Shown: positions 34,006 to 46,249, counted from the first letter of the stretch. The stretch is 64,000 bases of DNA from Candidatus Dependentiae bacterium (GCA_026389015.1 JAPLIR010000029.1:61975-125974), one strand, 5' to 3'. Numbers and translations: made by a program. Notes: a model not told the origin generated them from the sequence alone.

Positions 34006-35619
34006 TTAAAACAGCTCTTTCATAAATTCATCTATTTGCTTGGCGGTGACGGTAGCACTCATAGCACGATAGAACTCTTCGTCATACTCTCGTGTTTGAA
34101 CTACAACTGGCATAGCGACGGCATGTCCCAGTAAAAGAGCCTGTTTTTTGCTATCCAAAGAAGCAAGCACAGAACGCAAGCTCGTAGCATTATTCACGCC
34201 TGTAAGCACAGCTTGAATATCTCGCTCGTCATTAAGCTGAGCAACTACCTTGGTACCAATTTGCGATAGAATTTCTGGGTCAATGCCCGATGGTCGCTGA
34301 TCGACTACCAACAGAGAAACGTAATATTTTCTCATCTCTCGCGCGATAGTGCCAAAAATTGTTTGGCGTGCTGCCTGAGGATTTAAAAATTTGTGCGCTT
34401 CTTCAATAGTAATCATGAGTTTTTTTGGTTCGTCTTCTTTTCTTTGTGAACCTAAAAAGTTTTCTGTCTTTTCGATGTATTGTGTGTGAATTCTACGAGT
34501 AATAATGTTGGCTATCAAAAGGTATACAAAGGTTGAAGTATAGTTGCCAAACTCAACCACTATATTAATACCACGGTCGATATATTCCATCATTTGATCG
34601 ATAACTGAATTGTGTTTATACGCACCCCCACCCTGCATAGGCTGCAAAAATGGTAGACGCTCTATACGTTTTAATTTTCTATAGAGTGCAGCAATTGATT
34701 CTGGATGCGCCCCAATTGATTCGGCGAATTCTTTAATGTTATCGCCATTCGTTAACAATGCCTGCAACCAATCCTTTTTATACTTTGCGGCAATTAAATG
34801 TGCTGCTTCTAGTGCCGTTGCATGGAGATTCAATTCACTTTCTAATGACAGAATATCTTCCACACTAATTGCTTGGTAGGGAATTACGACTTCAACATCG
34901 GGCATGCCACCTCGACGTCGTGTAGAATCGGGGTCAAGAGAAAATATTACCACACGGTCGGGGAACAATGTCTTTAATCCTTTAACAAACGATTGGGTCT
35001 TGCCTTCTTTGCGTGCTTGGAGACCATATTCACTGTGCATATCAAAAATAAGGTTTACGGCCTTTTCATTCTTAATAAGACCAGCGAGCACTAACCTGGT
35101 TAAGAATGTTTTGCCTGTTCCTGTTTTTCCAAAAATACCATTGCTTCGCTCGGTGAGTTTTTCCAAATCAATACAAACCGGCGTATTCATATCTAAAGGA
35201 GAACCAATATTAAAGTTTTTCTTACTTGCATCAGCCTCGTCACCAAAAATAAGTGCAACATCACGTTTTGTCGCTTCATGCACGGCTGAAAAATGAGGTG
35301 GAATAGTTTTGACCGGCATTGGTTGGTCGTCTTTATTCAACATTAACATGGGTTTTAATGTTGCTGTGGCATAAATATCTTTTTGTTTGAGAATGGAACT
35401 TAGTAACGTCTCTTGCTCGGTTGGTGGAAATAATAAAATATCCGGATGCGTAACTTCCAGGGCTAAGTCGGTAATAAGCGAGAAGAAGGTGTGCTGTTTG
35501 CCGGTAATAGAAACAAACTTGCCTGTTTTGATATCTTCCAGATGAGCTTCTGGAACGATACGCATAACAAAGCCTTCAACGAGAGATCCGGAAATAATAG
35601 TGCCGAGGAGCTTTTTCAT
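34006..35619 (-). CDS. herA: HerA-like ATPase (DUF87/HAS-barrel)
   Basis: A 537-residue FtsK/HerA-superfamily ATPase. Residues 1-60 form a HAS-barrel (LGTIISGSLVEGFVMRIV), then Walker A GKTGTGKT at 164-171, LIFDMHSEYGLQ, the Walker B region LMITIEEAHKFLN, DQRPSGIDPEILSQIG and QLNDERDIQAVLTG with conserved Arg. HerA proteins are hexameric DNA translocases that pair with NurA nuclease in archaea; many bacteria carry only HerA. No nurA is seen nearby. The facing gene at 32467 may encode a HAS-barrel partner. The start has no strong Shine-Dalgarno. Confidence 0.9.
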   Translation of the reverse strand: MKKLLGTIISGSLVEGFVMRIVPEAHLEDIKTGKFVSITGKQHTFFSLITDLALEVTHPDILLFPPTEQETLLSSILKQKDIYATATLKPMLMLNKDDQPMPVKTIPPHFSAVHEATKRDVALIFGDEADASKKNFNIGSPLDMNTPVCIDLEKLTERSNGIFGKTGTGKTFLTRLVLAGLIKNEKAVNLIFDMHSEYGLQARKEGKTQSFVKGLKTLFPDRVVIFSLDPDSTRRRGGMPDVEVVIPYQAISVEDILSLESELNLHATALEAAHLIAAKYKKDWLQALLTNGDNIKEFAESIGAHPESIAALYRKLKRIERLPFLQPMQGGGAYKHNSVIDQMMEYIDRGINIVVEFGNYTSTFVYLLIANIITRRIHTQYIEKTENFLGSQRKEDEPKKLMITIEEAHKFLNPQAARQTIFGTIAREMRKYYVSLLVVDQRPSGIDPEILSQIGTKVVAQLNDERDIQAVLTGVNNATSLRSVLASLDSKKQALLLGHAVAMPVVVQTREYDEEFYRAMSATVTAKQIDEFMKELF

Positions 35620-35651
35620 AGATGTAAAACTTTATGTTGTTTGATTTGTTA

Positions 35652-35896
35652 TTAAAAAGTATCGCTTAAAAATAATGTTGCTTCCGTACGCATAATATCC
35701 GCAATGCCTTGCTTGACGATAAACGATTCTTGCTTGCCGCTCTTTAAACAAAAAGTAACTTGCTTGTTGGGAGCCAACGTGACAATCATTGGTGCATGGC
35801 CAGGTTGAATCACAAAATTGCCAACCGCTGTATTGAGTTCAAGCCAAGCAATTTCAAGATTTGACTCTCCTGAAGGACTTATAATCAGCAGCTTCA

Positions 35897-35897
<1 letters not shown>
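35652..35897 (-). CDS. atpC: F1Fo ATP synthase epsilon subunit, short form (81 aa)
   Basis: An 81-residue epsilon subunit. It contains the N-terminal beta-sandwich (MKLLIISPSGESNLEIAWLE, GNFVIQPGHAPMIVTL, ending EATLFLSDTF). The E. coli subunit is 138 residues; the C-terminal helical hairpin that inhibits ATP hydrolysis is absent here. Short epsilons of this kind occur in some other bacteria. Its start ATG overlaps the atpD stop by 1 nt (TAATG), so they are translationally coupled. Confidence 0.88.
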
Positions 35898-37743
<1,846 letters not shown>

Positions 37744-38370
37744 ATGACATTAAAACAGACTTTATTATTGATTACTATAACGCTAACTTTCTTTTCCCCA
37801 ACTCCAACAATTGCTATGGATCGCGATATGCGCCTCATTGCAGATCTCTTCAACATAACTGCTCCCAACAAAAAATATAACGCAGAACCTCTTGATGAGG
37901 CACTGTTCGCCGCTACTTCAAAGTCAAAAGTCCAATCTGTTAAATCGCTGCTCATGCAAGGCGCAGATATTAATTATTCCAGCGATTGTGATGACGGGTA
38001 CCCACTTATGTTGGCTGCGCGCATGCGCCCTATCGAATGCTTTGAGTACTTACTAAGGTCGGGCGCAAGAATATATACCAAAGTGCAAACTGATGAAAAC
38101 GGAATAATCAGCGCTTACGATGTAGCAAGGCAACAAAAAAGCACCAGAAATGTTTTGCAAAAATATACTAAAAATGCACTGCAAAATATCGGTAATAAGT
38201 CAGAATTTAGTAAACTTTCTAAGGAACAGAAATTGGATCGTTATCAAGACAAAGTATACCTAAAATTCCAACAAAAGAGACTAACCAATGTCACTAATGC
38301 CATTAGGCAAGCTACCAATCTCTGTCCCGACATTATCAGGCTTGTTGCTCAATACGCAGTACGCAAATAG
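37744..38370 (+). CDS. Secreted ankyrin-like protein, 208 aa, with F-box-like C-terminus
   Basis: A 208-residue protein with a signal peptide (TLLLITITLTFFSPTPTIAM). Two ankyrin-like units follow: LMQGADINYSSDCDDGYPLM and RPIECFEYLLRSGARIYTKV. The C-terminus ends NLCPDIIRLVAQYAVRK, matching the P-x(4,5)-L-[IV]-A-[QD]-Y element of two other secreted proteins here. It resembles a small ankyrin plus F-box-like arrangement. Likely exported; partner unknown. Confidence 0.72.
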   Translation: MTLKQTLLLITITLTFFSPTPTIAMDRDMRLIADLFNITAPNKKYNAEPLDEALFAATSKSKVQSVKSLLMQGADINYSSDCDDGYPLMLAARMRPIECFEYLLRSGARIYTKVQTDENGIISAYDVARQQKSTRNVLQKYTKNALQNIGNKSEFSKLSKEQKLDRYQDKVYLKFQQKRLTNVTNAIRQATNLCPDIIRLVAQYAVRK

Positions 38371-38392
38371 CAGTTCGAGAATAGAAATATTG

Positions 38393-39511
38393 TTAGGATA
38401 TAAGTGGAAATGCCTGCACCAAGCTCATGTCAGCTTTTTGCAGGCGATCTTCTAATTCTTGTTCATTTAATAAGCCAATTTGTGTTCCCACATGCCCAAT
38501 AACTGAAGCACTGTTAAGAGCGCCTGCCATCAAAGCCTGTTGCACTGTTTTGCCCTGCAATAAACTTGCAACAAAGCAGGAACCGAATGCATCTCCGGCA
38601 CCCAACGTGCTCACGACTTTAGCGGGCACACTCGACAGAAAATAGATAGTGGAATCAGTGGCTACATAAACACCTTCAGCACCATTGGTGACCACCACAA
38701 TTTTTGGACCACGGGAAAGAATTTCCCTGAAGTATTGGTAAAAATTAAAACAAACTTCTTTATGATTAAGAGGCCCCTGTAGTAATTGCGGCACTTGTTC
38801 TATTGGCTCTTGTTTTAGAGCAGTATCAAAAACTTTATCTTGTAGGGCTGAATTAGCTTCCAGTAATGAAACCATAAACTGCTGCGCCTCTGAACTATTT
38901 AAAATCAAAATATCAATATTAGGGAGCGACTCACGCAACACAGCTGCTCCCAGCAAAAGCTGGCTGCTTCCAGGATTAACCGCAACCGGTTTATTATATT
39001 TTTTTGCATAGGCCGTGATGGGCAATAGTAATTGAGATGATGCGGCACTGAGCGATGTAATATACATCTGATCGGCTGTCTCAATAGCCGACCACGGCAA
39101 CTCACTTTCTTTAATCGTAAGATTTGCACCGCGATATACCAATGCTACTTTGTTACCGGAAGAGCAGGGAATGATAAATGAAACACCTGTTTTTTGCGTT
39201 TCATCACGAACCACATTATAGGTCGCTACATGTTCCCTGCCCAATTCCAGTAGTATGTAATCTCCAGCTTGATCACCACCAAGTTTAAAAAAAGCTTCTA
39301 CTTCAAATCCCAGTCTCCGGAAAGAAACTGCAGAATTAGTAGCCCCACCCCCAAGATGATAAGCAATATGTTTAACCTCTATTTTTCTACCTTCTTCAAG
39401 GAGAATAAAGGATTGTTCACGTGCTTGATCATGCATGTGCAGCATATGCGCTGTGTCATATTCAATGAACACATCGCGCATGGCGCCACCAAGGGTTAGT
39501 ACTTTTTTCAT
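38393..39511 (-). CDS. PfkB-family carbohydrate/nucleoside kinase
   Basis: A 372-residue ribokinase-like kinase. It begins LTLGGAMRDVFIEYD, has HLGGGATNSAVSFRRLGFEV (first family signature), VNPGSSQLLLG, and the C-terminal signature STLGAGDAFGSCFVASLL with the catalytic Asp in GAGDAF, then GALNSASVIGHVG. The substrate could be a sugar or nucleoside such as adenosine; it cannot be fixed by eye. It lies 14 bp after lon on the same strand, so the two are probably cotranscribed. Confidence 0.88.
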   Translation of the reverse strand: MKKVLTLGGAMRDVFIEYDTAHMLHMHDQAREQSFILLEEGRKIEVKHIAYHLGGGATNSAVSFRRLGFEVEAFFKLGGDQAGDYILLELGREHVATYNVVRDETQKTGVSFIIPCSSGNKVALVYRGANLTIKESELPWSAIETADQMYITSLSAASSQLLLPITAYAKKYNKPVAVNPGSSQLLLGAAVLRESLPNIDILILNSSEAQQFMVSLLEANSALQDKVFDTALKQEPIEQVPQLLQGPLNHKEVCFNFYQYFREILSRGPKIVVVTNGAEGVYVATDSTIYFLSSVPAKVVSTLGAGDAFGSCFVASLLQGKTVQQALMAGALNSASVIGHVGTQIGLLNEQELEDRLQKADMSLVQAFPLIS

Positions 39512-39525
39512 AGTCGCCCAACCTA

Positions 39526-41892
39526 TTAGCTATAACGAACTTTACTTACTACTTCCTGTGCCATCAAAACCTGGTCAATAACTTCTCGTGCATGATTAGC
39601 CCACATAATGGAAATATCTTCCGCAACTTCCTCAATGCCAATAAGATCATGTCTATTTTTGTGTGGCAAAATAACATGAGGAATATGATTTCGCTTGGCA
39701 GCTAAAATCTTTTCCTTAACGCCACCGATTGGCATCACTTCACCACGCAAATTCAACTCGCCGGTCATGGCATATTTACCATTGATTGGTCGTTGTGTTA
39801 ACGCAGAAAGAATTGCGGTTAACATCGTTATTCCTGCCGAAGGACCATCCTTTGGAATCGCCCCAGCTGGCACATGAATATGTAAATCAAAGTTAGTAAA
39901 GAGTTTATCGTTAATACCAAACTCTTTTGCATGGGCCCTGGCGTAACTTAAAGCTGCATGGCATGATTCCTTCATGACATCGCCAAGTTGTCCGGTCAAC
40001 GTTAATTTCCCTTTGCCAGGCATTAAAATTGTTTCTATCTTCAAAAGCTCCCCGCCATATGATGTCCATGCAAGACCATTGGCAATACCAACTTGGTCTG
40101 CCTGCATCATTTCATCATCGAGGAATCTTCGCGGTCCCAAATATTTATCAAGATTATCAAGACCCACCGTAATGAGCTTATCATCCTCTACGAGCGAACG
40201 TGCAGCCTTGGAACAAAGCTTGCGTATCACACGCTCACATTGCCGCACACCTGACTCACGAGTGTAGTTCGTAATAATATCTTTAAGCACCGGTTCTTCG
40301 AGCTTAAAGTCTTTACCCTCAAGACCACACTCATCAACTGCTTTGTTGATTAAATACTTTCTACCGATACTCATTTTCTCATCGAGGGTGTACCCTGAAA
40401 GTTCTATGATTTCCATACGGTCACGTAATGGCTCAGATATTGCATCAATATTGTTGGCTGTCGCAATAAACAATACTTTGGACAAATCAAAAGGAAGCCC
40501 TAAGTAGTTGTCATAAAACGTATCATTTTGTTGTGGATCCAATACCTCAAGCATTGCTGCCGATGGATCACCACGGAAATCTGCACCGATTTTATCCAAC
40601 TCATCAATAATCACCACAGGATTACATGACCCAGCTTTTCTGATAGCTTGCATAAATCGACCTGGCATGGCACCAACATAGGTACGACGATGACCTCTAA
40701 TTTCGGCTTCATCTTTAACACCGCCAAGTGAAATACGAATAAACTTTCTGTTCAAGCTTTTTGCTATTGATTCACCCAATGAAGTTTTACCTGTTCCTGG
40801 AGGGCCGTACAAACAAAGAATTGGTGCAAGCCCATTCTTTTTGAGTGTGCGTACCGAAATAAAATCGAGAATTCGATCTTTAACATTCTTTAAGCCAAAA
40901 TGATCTTCATCAAGAATCTTTTTTGCATGCTTAATATCAAGATTATCTACCGTCTCAATGCCCCAGGGTAAAGCAAAAACCCACTCCAAGTAGTTACGTG
41001 TTACCGTTGCTTCAAGAGAATCTGGCGCTGTTCTTTCAAGACGATTAATTTGACGACTTACTTCAAGCTTGACTTCATCACTTGCATCCAATTTGGCAAG
41101 TTTATTACGCATAACTTCAATTTCTTCATCATCTTCTTCGCCAAGCTCTTTTTTAATAGCCCGTATTTGTTCGCGCAAATAGTATTCTTTTTGTGATTTG
41201 TTCATCGATTCGCGTGCATTGCTTCTGATCTTTTCTTGAATTTCAGCAACTTCAATTTCTTTGCTCAGGAAAAAATAAATACCTTCTAAAAATTCTTTTT
41301 GCGTTGCAGATTCAAGCAGCTTTTGGGCTTGTTCAACGGTCAAATTTAAATGTGACAGAATAAAATCTGCAATTTTCTCGGCATCCTGCATTTTAGAAAG
41401 AATAATATGGAAGTCAGGGCTAAACGAATGCCCTGAAGAAACCATTTTTTCTGTCAAAAGCTTAATGTGTTTAACTTGTGCCAAGAGCTCGGTTGCATCA
41501 CTTGGTTGAAATTCAATACGCTCCACCATGGCACTCAACATATTTTCTTCTGCAATTACTTCTTTAACATTTGCGCGAGAAATCCCCTGAACAAGGATCT
41601 TTATGCCACCATCTGGTATCTTAATCAAACGCATAATAGAAGCAATGGTACCCGTTTGATATAAATCTTGTGTGCCGATGGCGCCGTGATTATCCAAGTT
41701 ATTATTCTTAGCGGCAAGCAACAAAACCATTTTTGATTCTTGCAATGAACGATTTACCCCTGCAATAATTTTTTCGTCCATAACCAACAACGGTACGATC
41801 ATGTGTGGGAAAACCACAACATCCATCGTTGGTATAACTGGGAGTATCTCCGGCAAGCTCTCTTGAATAGTATGATTTGATACAGTTTTCAT
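39526..41892 (-). CDS. lon: ATP-dependent Lon protease
   Basis: A 788-residue LonA-type protease that degrades misfolded and regulatory proteins. The N-terminal LON domain starts [21 protein letters not shown] long coiled coil precedes Walker [10 protein letters not shown] near 361, Walker [12 protein letters not shown] and [20 protein letters not shown]. The C-terminal protease has [12 protein letters not shown] (catalytic Ser near 686) and [12 protein letters not shown] (catalytic Lys near 728). Length and all motifs are normal. The start follows AATAAGGGGGG, an unusually G-rich ribosome site. Downstream is a PfkB kinase. Confidence 0.97.
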   Translation of the reverse strand: MKTVSNHTIQESLPEILPVIPTMDVVVFPHMIVPLLVMDEKIIAGVNRSLQESKMVLLLAAKNNNLDNHGAIGTQDLYQTGTIASIMRLIKIPDGGIKILVQGISRANVKEVIAEENMLSAMVERIEFQPSDATELLAQVKHIKLLTEKMVSSGHSFSPDFHIILSKMQDAEKIADFILSHLNLTVEQAQKLLESATQKEFLEGIYFFLSKEIEVAEIQEKIRSNARESMNKSQKEYYLREQIRAIKKELGEEDDEEIEVMRNKLAKLDASDEVKLEVSRQINRLERTAPDSLEATVTRNYLEWVFALPWGIETVDNLDIKHAKKILDEDHFGLKNVKDRILDFISVRTLKKNGLAPILCLYGPPGTGKTSLGESIAKSLNRKFIRISLGGVKDEAEIRGHRRTYVGAMPGRFMQAIRKAGSCNPVVIIDELDKIGADFRGDPSAAMLEVLDPQQNDTFYDNYLGLPFDLSKVLFIATANNIDAISEPLRDRMEIIELSGYTLDEKMSIGRKYLINKAVDECGLEGKDFKLEEPVLKDIITNYTRESGVRQCERVIRKLCSKAARSLVEDDKLITVGLDNLDKYLGPRRFLDDEMMQADQVGIANGLAWTSYGGELLKIETILMPGKGKLTLTGQLGDVMKESCHAALSYARAHAKEFGINDKLFTNFDLHIHVPAGAIPKDGPSAGITMLTAILSALTQRPINGKYAMTGELNLRGEVMPIGGVKEKILAAKRNHIPHVILPHKNRHDLIGIEEVAEDISIMWANHAREVIDQVLMAQEVVSKVRYS

Positions 41893-42096
41893 TCTTACTC
41901 CCCCCTTATTTGGTACTCGTAGTCACCTATCCCCTGCGACACAGATACCAGGTGTATTTTTTGTCCCCTTTAATAAAAAGTCTAGGCAAAACAAAGAACT
42001 AAAAACAATATTTGGCAGGAATGGAGGTAAAACACTTTTTTTCAAGCGAGTATTATGAGCGATAGATGAAGGTGTGCATAAAGAATAAAAAAATTT

Positions 42097-42126
42097 TGCT
42101 GTATAACGACCTGTGGTACTATACTC
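42097..42126 (+). promoter_or_regulatory. Sigma70-type promoter of the LolD-like gene
   Basis: TTGCTG at 42097-42102 and TATACT at 42121-42126 are separated by 18 nt. Transcription would begin near 42133, which supports the start at 42159 rather than the in-frame ATG at 42066. Confidence 0.6.
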
Positions 42127-42158
42127 AATATCACTACCCATTACTAAAAAAGGTTCCT

Positions 42159-42827
42159 ATGATTACATTAGCCGCCAGAGACCTGAAAAAAACATTCTTA
42201 CAAGGTGATAGCACTATTGAAGTCCTCAAGGAAATCACCGCAAGTTTTGAGCGCAACCACACCTATGCCATAACCGGCCCTTCTGGCTCTGGCAAATCAA
42301 CCCTCATGCATTTACTCGCAGGACTTGATAAACCCACCCATGGCACCGTGCTTTTTGAGGGAAAAGATGTTGCACGATTGTCAACACCGCATCGAAAAGA
42401 ATTTTTAAATAAATCCGTCGGACTCGTGTTTCAATTGCCCTATTTAATTCGCGAGCTTTCAGTCATAGAAAACGTTATGCTCAAAGATATGATTGCTGGC
42501 AATTACCAAGAAGAATCCAAAGATACTGCGCATACGCTTCTTAAAAAAATGGGCCTTCACCATAAAGCTGCCCACAGCCCATTCTCATTATCCGGTGGAG
42601 AACAACAGCGCATTGCTATTGCACGGGCTATTTTTAACAAACCAAAATTTCTCTTAGCCGATGAGCCAACCGGCAACCTTGATGTCAAAACAGGTAAACT
42701 GATTGTTGAGCTTTTAGTGGCATGCCAAGAAGAATGGCAGATGGGTATTATTGTCAGCTCACATGATGCATACGTTGCTGAGCGCATGACAACCGTATTG
42801 CATCTCGAAAATGGCCTATTACAATAA
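42159..42827 (+). CDS. lolD: LolD-like ABC transporter ATP-binding protein
   Basis: A 222-residue ABC ATPase of the MacB/LolD group. Walker A GPSGSGKSTLMHLLAGLDKP, Q-loop region VGLVFQLPYLIRELSVIENV, signature LSGGEQQRIAIARAI and Walker B FLLADEPTGNLD are intact. LolD drives release of lipoproteins from the inner membrane with LolC/E; similar ATPases serve FtsX or MacB systems. No permease gene lies next to it here, so the partner is encoded elsewhere. AAGGT precedes the ATG, and a promoter lies inside the upstream frame extension. Confidence 0.82.
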   Translation: MITLAARDLKKTFLQGDSTIEVLKEITASFERNHTYAITGPSGSGKSTLMHLLAGLDKPTHGTVLFEGKDVARLSTPHRKEFLNKSVGLVFQLPYLIRELSVIENVMLKDMIAGNYQEESKDTAHTLLKKMGLHHKAAHSPFSLSGGEQQRIAIARAIFNKPKFLLADEPTGNLDVKTGKLIVELLVACQEEWQMGIIVSSHDAYVAERMTTVLHLENGLLQ

Positions 42828-42896
42828 AGCGTTGCGCTCATTGTTTTATTTTTTCTATAATTGCCTGAATTATACATAACCAAAAAAGGAGTCCCC

Positions 42897-44027
42897 ATGA
42901 AAAAAATTATTTTATTTACTTGTATTACAAACCAACTATGTTTCACACTAGTAGCTATGGATAAGCCACCTGTCAAGCTTAATCCTCTAGAGTCCACACA
43001 AAAAAAAGAAAGTCCCGACTCATCACCCCAAGCTATTTTACGCCGGCGCCTTGAACAACAATATTTAAGCATAGAAGTAAAAGATGATGAATCATCCCCA
43101 CAAGGCATTGTACCTAGACATCTAAGCAACAATGACAGGCGATCATCTGCATCCGTAGTGTCAATGGACAGTTTGGGCGACCTAATCGATCGCAATTATC
43201 CTCATGGACTGGAAACCAATCCAAATTACGCTCACAGAGAATCTCCAGTGAGCACCGTAGGACCTCTGCCAGCGGCCACAGAACATAAAAGTTCAAAGCC
43301 TGGTCACAGAAGAGGAGATACAGAAATGGAGCTAGAAAAATTAACCCCTGACATGGTAGCAAATGCCTATACTCAACTGGTAAAAAAAACACATGATATA
43401 GATCTACCAACAGATTCTGCAGAAGAAATCCTCAAACAATTAAATCCAGAAGAATATAAAGATATTTATCGCAGCATTCGAGAACTTAATCTTGAATTGA
43501 ACAATAACAAGCGATCATCTCTAACCCGTACCATGTTTGGCTTAAGCTCACGTGGTGGTATGGCACGAGAAAGCGCTTTCCATACACCAGACAGCTTAAG
43601 ATATGGCACTAGCTCATCATCTTCTTCTTTTGCTGCCCCTGAAACCTCTAGTTCATCATCTTCTTCTTCTTCTTCATCTTCTTCTTTTTCGATCCCTGAA
43701 ACCCCTAGTTCATCATCACACCAAGAAAAAGTAAGCGCCTTTCTCATAGCAGCACTTGATAACGCGCGCAAAAAACAAGAAGAACTTGCAAAAAAAAGCG
43801 CCGAAGAAGCCATAAAAAATGCTATGGAGGCAATAAAGCACGCCCAAGATGCAGAAACAAACAAACAATTAGCTACTACAAAAGAAAATGAAGCGCTTGT
43901 AAATGAACAAAAATTTAATGCTGCGGAAAGACAAAAACTTTGTCACCAATGCCTCAATATCTTAACAGGGGCAGCGGGAACTGGCTTAGGCTTTTTGGCC
44001 GGCTATTTAGGTTTAAAAAATAACTAA
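42897..44027 (+). CDS. Secreted poly-Ser coiled-coil protein with C-terminal hydrophobic anchor
   Basis: A 376-residue protein of unknown function. A signal peptide (IILFTCITNQLCFTLVAM) is followed by a polar disordered region, a helical segment (MELEKLTPDMVANAYTQLV) and a low-complexity block near 240-280 with Ser runs separated by FAAPET and FSIPETP repeats. A coiled coil rich in Lys, Glu and Ala follows, and the tail LTGAAGTGLGFLAGYLGL could insert into a membrane. ATG 42897 follows AAGGAG; the upstream ATG at 42861 does not. It resembles the poly-Ser protein at 25370..26635 in composition only. Confidence 0.7.
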   Translation: MKKIILFTCITNQLCFTLVAMDKPPVKLNPLESTQKKESPDSSPQAILRRRLEQQYLSIEVKDDESSPQGIVPRHLSNNDRRSSASVVSMDSLGDLIDRNYPHGLETNPNYAHRESPVSTVGPLPAATEHKSSKPGHRRGDTEMELEKLTPDMVANAYTQLVKKTHDIDLPTDSAEEILKQLNPEEYKDIYRSIRELNLELNNNKRSSLTRTMFGLSSRGGMARESAFHTPDSLRYGTSSSSSSFAAPETSSSSSSSSSSSSSFSIPETPSSSSHQEKVSAFLIAALDNARKKQEELAKKSAEEAIKNAMEAIKHAQDAETNKQLATTKENEALVNEQKFNAAERQKLCHQCLNILTGAAGTGLGFLAGYLGLKNN

Positions 44028-44045
44028 CACCTACCTGCATAAAAA

Positions 44046-44108
44046 AATGGCCTTATACTACGTTTATTTTATACTCATAGCTAAATAAACTTATTATAAG
44101 GCCATTTT
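44046..44108 (+). terminator. Long hairpin terminator before murJ
   Basis: The outer stem AAATGGCCTTATA / TATAAGGCCATTT is extended by an inner stem GTTTATTT / AAATAAAC. It lies between the poly-Ser gene and murJ, 18 bp before the murJ ATG. Confidence 0.65.
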
Positions 44109-44126
44109 AGCGTATAAAGGTGTTTC

Positions 44127-45692
44127 ATGAGTACCGTATTACATAAAAAATCCATCCTTAAAAAAACATTCGAGGTTGGCAGCTCAACACTTTTGAGCAG
44201 GTTCTTTGGCATCATTCGCGAAGTTCTCATGGTCAGATATTTGGGAGCAGGCGCAATCTCAGATGGCTTTCTCACCGCTTATAAAATTCCTAATTTGTTG
44301 CGTAAAATATTTGCCGAAGGAGCTCTTTCAGCTGTCTTTATTCCAACCCTAGTCGGCATAGTACGCAAAGATAAAAAACAAGCGAATAGCCTTATATCAT
44401 TAGGATTTTTAGTATTTGAATCTTTCCTACTTGTAGCATGCGCCTTGATTATGTGGCATGCGCGGACCATATTGGAACTTATGGTTCCCGGTTGGCCAGC
44501 CGAACAAATTACTGCTACCGTGCCATTTTTACGCATCTTAATGCCCTTTATTCTTTTTCTTTCGAGTAGCGCACTCCTTGCAAGCGCCTTGCAATCAGTA
44601 GGCCATTTTTTTGTACCCGCTTTCGCTCCCATACTCCTCAATATTGTCTTTATTGGGTCTCTGCTCATTTGTATGTTTTTCTCACTACCTGTCGAATATT
44701 TTTGTGTTTTTATTTTATTTGGCGGGCTTGTACAATTTATCTTCCATTTAATTGCTTATATTAAGTTACACTTTGCTTTTGGACCTATAAATCAAGAGGC
44801 CAAGCAACAGTTTAAAGCAATCATTCTTAGATTTTTGCCCTGCGTATTGACTATAAGTGCTATGGAGATTGCTCTTTTAATTGACACCCGTTTTGCTTCA
44901 TATTTACCCGCAGGAACAATATCATTACTCAATTACGCCAATCGTTTTATGAATATTCCATTGGGTGTTTTTGCCGTAGCTTTTTCTACCATCCTGCTTC
45001 CCCATTTTTCAAGAGTAGCCGTTTATGCACCAAAGCGTTTAAGCTTCTATTTGCTGGAAACAACCAAGTTTGTTTTTTGGGTTACCGTTCCTGCAACCAT
45101 TGTCATGTCATTTTTTGCCGAAAAAATATTCCTCACGATTTTTCTTTCAAAGAAATTTTCCCTTGCACAAGTGTATGAAGCAAAAACTCTTTTAATTGCT
45201 TTTTCCCTCGGTTTATTCTTCTTCTCACTCAATAAAATCTTGCTCAGTCTTTATTATGCGCTGCATGTTACCTGGATTCCAACTATTATTTCTATCATTA
45301 CCACACTACTTAATATCGCGCTCGATTATGTTTTAATGACCCATTTCCAATCAATCGGATTAGCTTTGGCAACGACGATTTCAATGGGCGTGGTACAAAC
45401 ACTGTTGTTTGTAGTATTCTTGAGATACTACTTTAAATTCAGCTTTTATCTGAAAAATTTTCTCAATTTTTTTATTCGCTACACGGCACAACTCGCTCTT
45501 ATTTTGACAGCATCTTATGGTCTCTATCGTCTCTGCTTAGTGCTTGTCGCAAAATTACCCATAACTCTTGCATCTTTTATGCTTAATGGACTAGGATTTT
45601 GGTTCTGGGTCGGGCCACTCTGTGGCGCAGCGGCATTAACTATCTTTTGTACCCGCAGGCTTTTTAACATTAAACTACACTTTTTAGATTAA
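44127..45692 (+). CDS. murJ: Lipid II flippase MurJ
   Basis: A 521-residue polytopic membrane protein of the MOP superfamily with about 14 hydrophobic segments. The N-terminus STLLSRFFGIIREVLMVRYL is the MurJ signature, followed by SDGFLTAYKIPNLLRKIFAE and GALSAVFIPTL. Later motifs include LLNYANRFMNIPLGVFAVAF. MurJ moves lipid II across the inner membrane for peptidoglycan synthesis and works with MurE encoded elsewhere in this window. Length is typical. The ATG follows a weak GTG site after a hairpin. Confidence 0.95.
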   Translation: MSTVLHKKSILKKTFEVGSSTLLSRFFGIIREVLMVRYLGAGAISDGFLTAYKIPNLLRKIFAEGALSAVFIPTLVGIVRKDKKQANSLISLGFLVFESFLLVACALIMWHARTILELMVPGWPAEQITATVPFLRILMPFILFLSSSALLASALQSVGHFFVPAFAPILLNIVFIGSLLICMFFSLPVEYFCVFILFGGLVQFIFHLIAYIKLHFAFGPINQEAKQQFKAIILRFLPCVLTISAMEIALLIDTRFASYLPAGTISLLNYANRFMNIPLGVFAVAFSTILLPHFSRVAVYAPKRLSFYLLETTKFVFWVTVPATIVMSFFAEKIFLTIFLSKKFSLAQVYEAKTLLIAFSLGLFFFSLNKILLSLYYALHVTWIPTIISIITTLLNIALDYVLMTHFQSIGLALATTISMGVVQTLLFVVFLRYYFKFSFYLKNFLNFFIRYTAQLALILTASYGLYRLCLVLVAKLPITLASFMLNGLGFWFWVGPLCGAAALTIFCTRRLFNIKLHFLD

Positions 45693-45710
45693 CGTTTTAG
45701 GATGATATCT

Positions 45711-46127
45711 ATGAAAAGACAACTTTCAGCAGGCATCGTGGTGTACTATGAAAATAATCAAAGTACAGAATATCTTTTACTGCAATATGGCGCTGGTCAT
45801 TGGGATTTTGCCAAAGGAAAACTAGAGCAAGGTGAAACTAAAATACAAGCAGCACTGCGCGAACTGCAAGAAGAAACGGGCCTGACAACCATCGATATCA
45901 AAAAGGGCTTTGAAAGCTCCCTCACCTACACCTTTCAAGATTTTCGTGGTAACCCAGTGGAAAAAACTGTCCACTTTTTTATTGGACAAGTACCAACCAA
46001 GGAGAAAATCACCCTATCGCATGAACATAAAGATTATACTTGGTTGCCTTTTGAGCCGGCGCTCGAACAACTAACCTATCAAAACGCTAAGGATGTACTC
46101 ACAAAAGCACATGAGTTTTTAAAATGA
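45711..46127 (+). CDS. Nudix hydrolase
   Basis: A 138-residue Nudix protein. The Nudix box GKLEQGETKIQAALRELQEE-TG is complete, in a context (HWDFAKGKLEQGE) like diadenosine tetraphosphatases of the NudA group. It begins KRQLSAGIVVYYENNQ and ends with a helix after YTWLPFEPALEQL. It probably hydrolyses Ap4A-like or other nucleoside diphosphate compounds. ATG 45711 was chosen because AGGAT lies 9 nt upstream; the ATG at 45702 is too close. It follows murJ by 18 bp. Confidence 0.88.
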   Translation: MKRQLSAGIVVYYENNQSTEYLLLQYGAGHWDFAKGKLEQGETKIQAALRELQEETGLTTIDIKKGFESSLTYTFQDFRGNPVEKTVHFFIGQVPTKEKITLSHEHKDYTWLPFEPALEQLTYQNAKDVLTKAHEFLK

Positions 46128-46249
46128 CCCCAACTCTTTTTTTCTTGACAATCCAACCAGGGGCTGTTAGTTTTTTTTGAATCTTAAAAAAAGATGCTTT
46201 AAAGTGTCCCTAAAATGAACAATACGTTAAAAATATTGTTCACCCCCCT

